A DNA stretch of 5,789 nt from Gammaproteobacteria bacterium (GTDB taxonomy: Bacteria; Pseudomonadota; Gammaproteobacteria; GRL18). Of the stretch, positions 5,759-5,789 are shown piece by piece (position 1 is the stretch's first letter; each line of letters starts with the position of its first letter). Made by a program: the position numbers and the translations under genes. The DNA is taken from contig JAPVVU010000210.1 of assembly GCA_028571885.1 (NCBI GenBank), positions 1-5,789 of the forward strand. The letters run 5' to 3'. A model generated the notes under the pieces. That model searched no databases. It had not been told where the DNA came from and saw only the letters and a list, made by a program, of their open reading frames with translations.

Positions 5759-5789
5759 ATGTTGGGGTTCGTGCCTCACCCCAACCTAC
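5759..5789 (-). repeat. REP-like palindromic unit, inverted right copy
   Basis: An exact reverse complement of the unit at 5708-5738 over all 31 bases, separated from it by a 20-bp AT-rich spacer (5739-5758). The pair makes a BIME-like or MITE-like inverted element that could fold into one long hairpin. The window stops on its last base, so a longer array or an assembly break at the repeat cannot be excluded. Confidence 0.85.

Overview
The window looks like chromosomal DNA of a gammaproteobacterium, probably environmental or marine. This is inferred from protein families and from a decayed REP-associated transposase next to a REP-like palindrome; there is no rRNA or other taxonomic marker, so the assignment is soft. 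No tRNA, rRNA or CRISPR array was found.

Left part (1-1381, + strand): the C-terminal end of a START/SRPBCC-type lipid-binding protein runs off the left edge. Three bases after its stop begins a 385-residue polytopic membrane protein of unknown function with a conserved-looking HPDDCCG motif; the two are evidently one operon. Positions 1382-1851 hold no complete gene. They contain a lysine/glutamate-rich open frame without a start codon and with an internal amber codon (probable gene remnant, + strand), and a short 53-codon frame on the - strand that reads like protein but is unproven.

Middle (1852-4232, - strand): a 741-residue fusion of a dicarboxylate/amino-acid:cation symporter (SDF/DAACS fold) with a C-terminal family 3 periplasmic solute-binding domain. 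An additional membrane helix between the two would place the binding domain outside the cytoplasm. The usual sodium-site signatures of the symporter (NMDGT and the TM8 aspartates) are absent. Upstream lie a good sigma70-type promoter, a tandem imperfect repeat over its -35 element, and a leader of roughly 120 nt with a small perfect hairpin. This fusion is the most interesting gene here.

Right part (4233-5789): a frameshifted C-terminal remnant of a Y1/REP-associated tyrosine transposase (- strand) sits directly downstream of an AT-rich gene for a secreted START-domain protein (- strand, start moved to the ATG at 5395). Upstream of that gene is a non-coding stretch with a perfect 16-bp palindrome plus a third half-site. 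The window ends exactly at the last base of two perfectly inverted 31-bp REP-like units, each a GTAG-headed hairpin, which is the class of repeat that REP-associated transposases act on.

Functionally, the window pairs two START-domain proteins (one beside an unknown membrane protein, one secreted) with a solute transporter. Nothing in the sequence ties the transporter to the START genes; they lie in separate transcription units.
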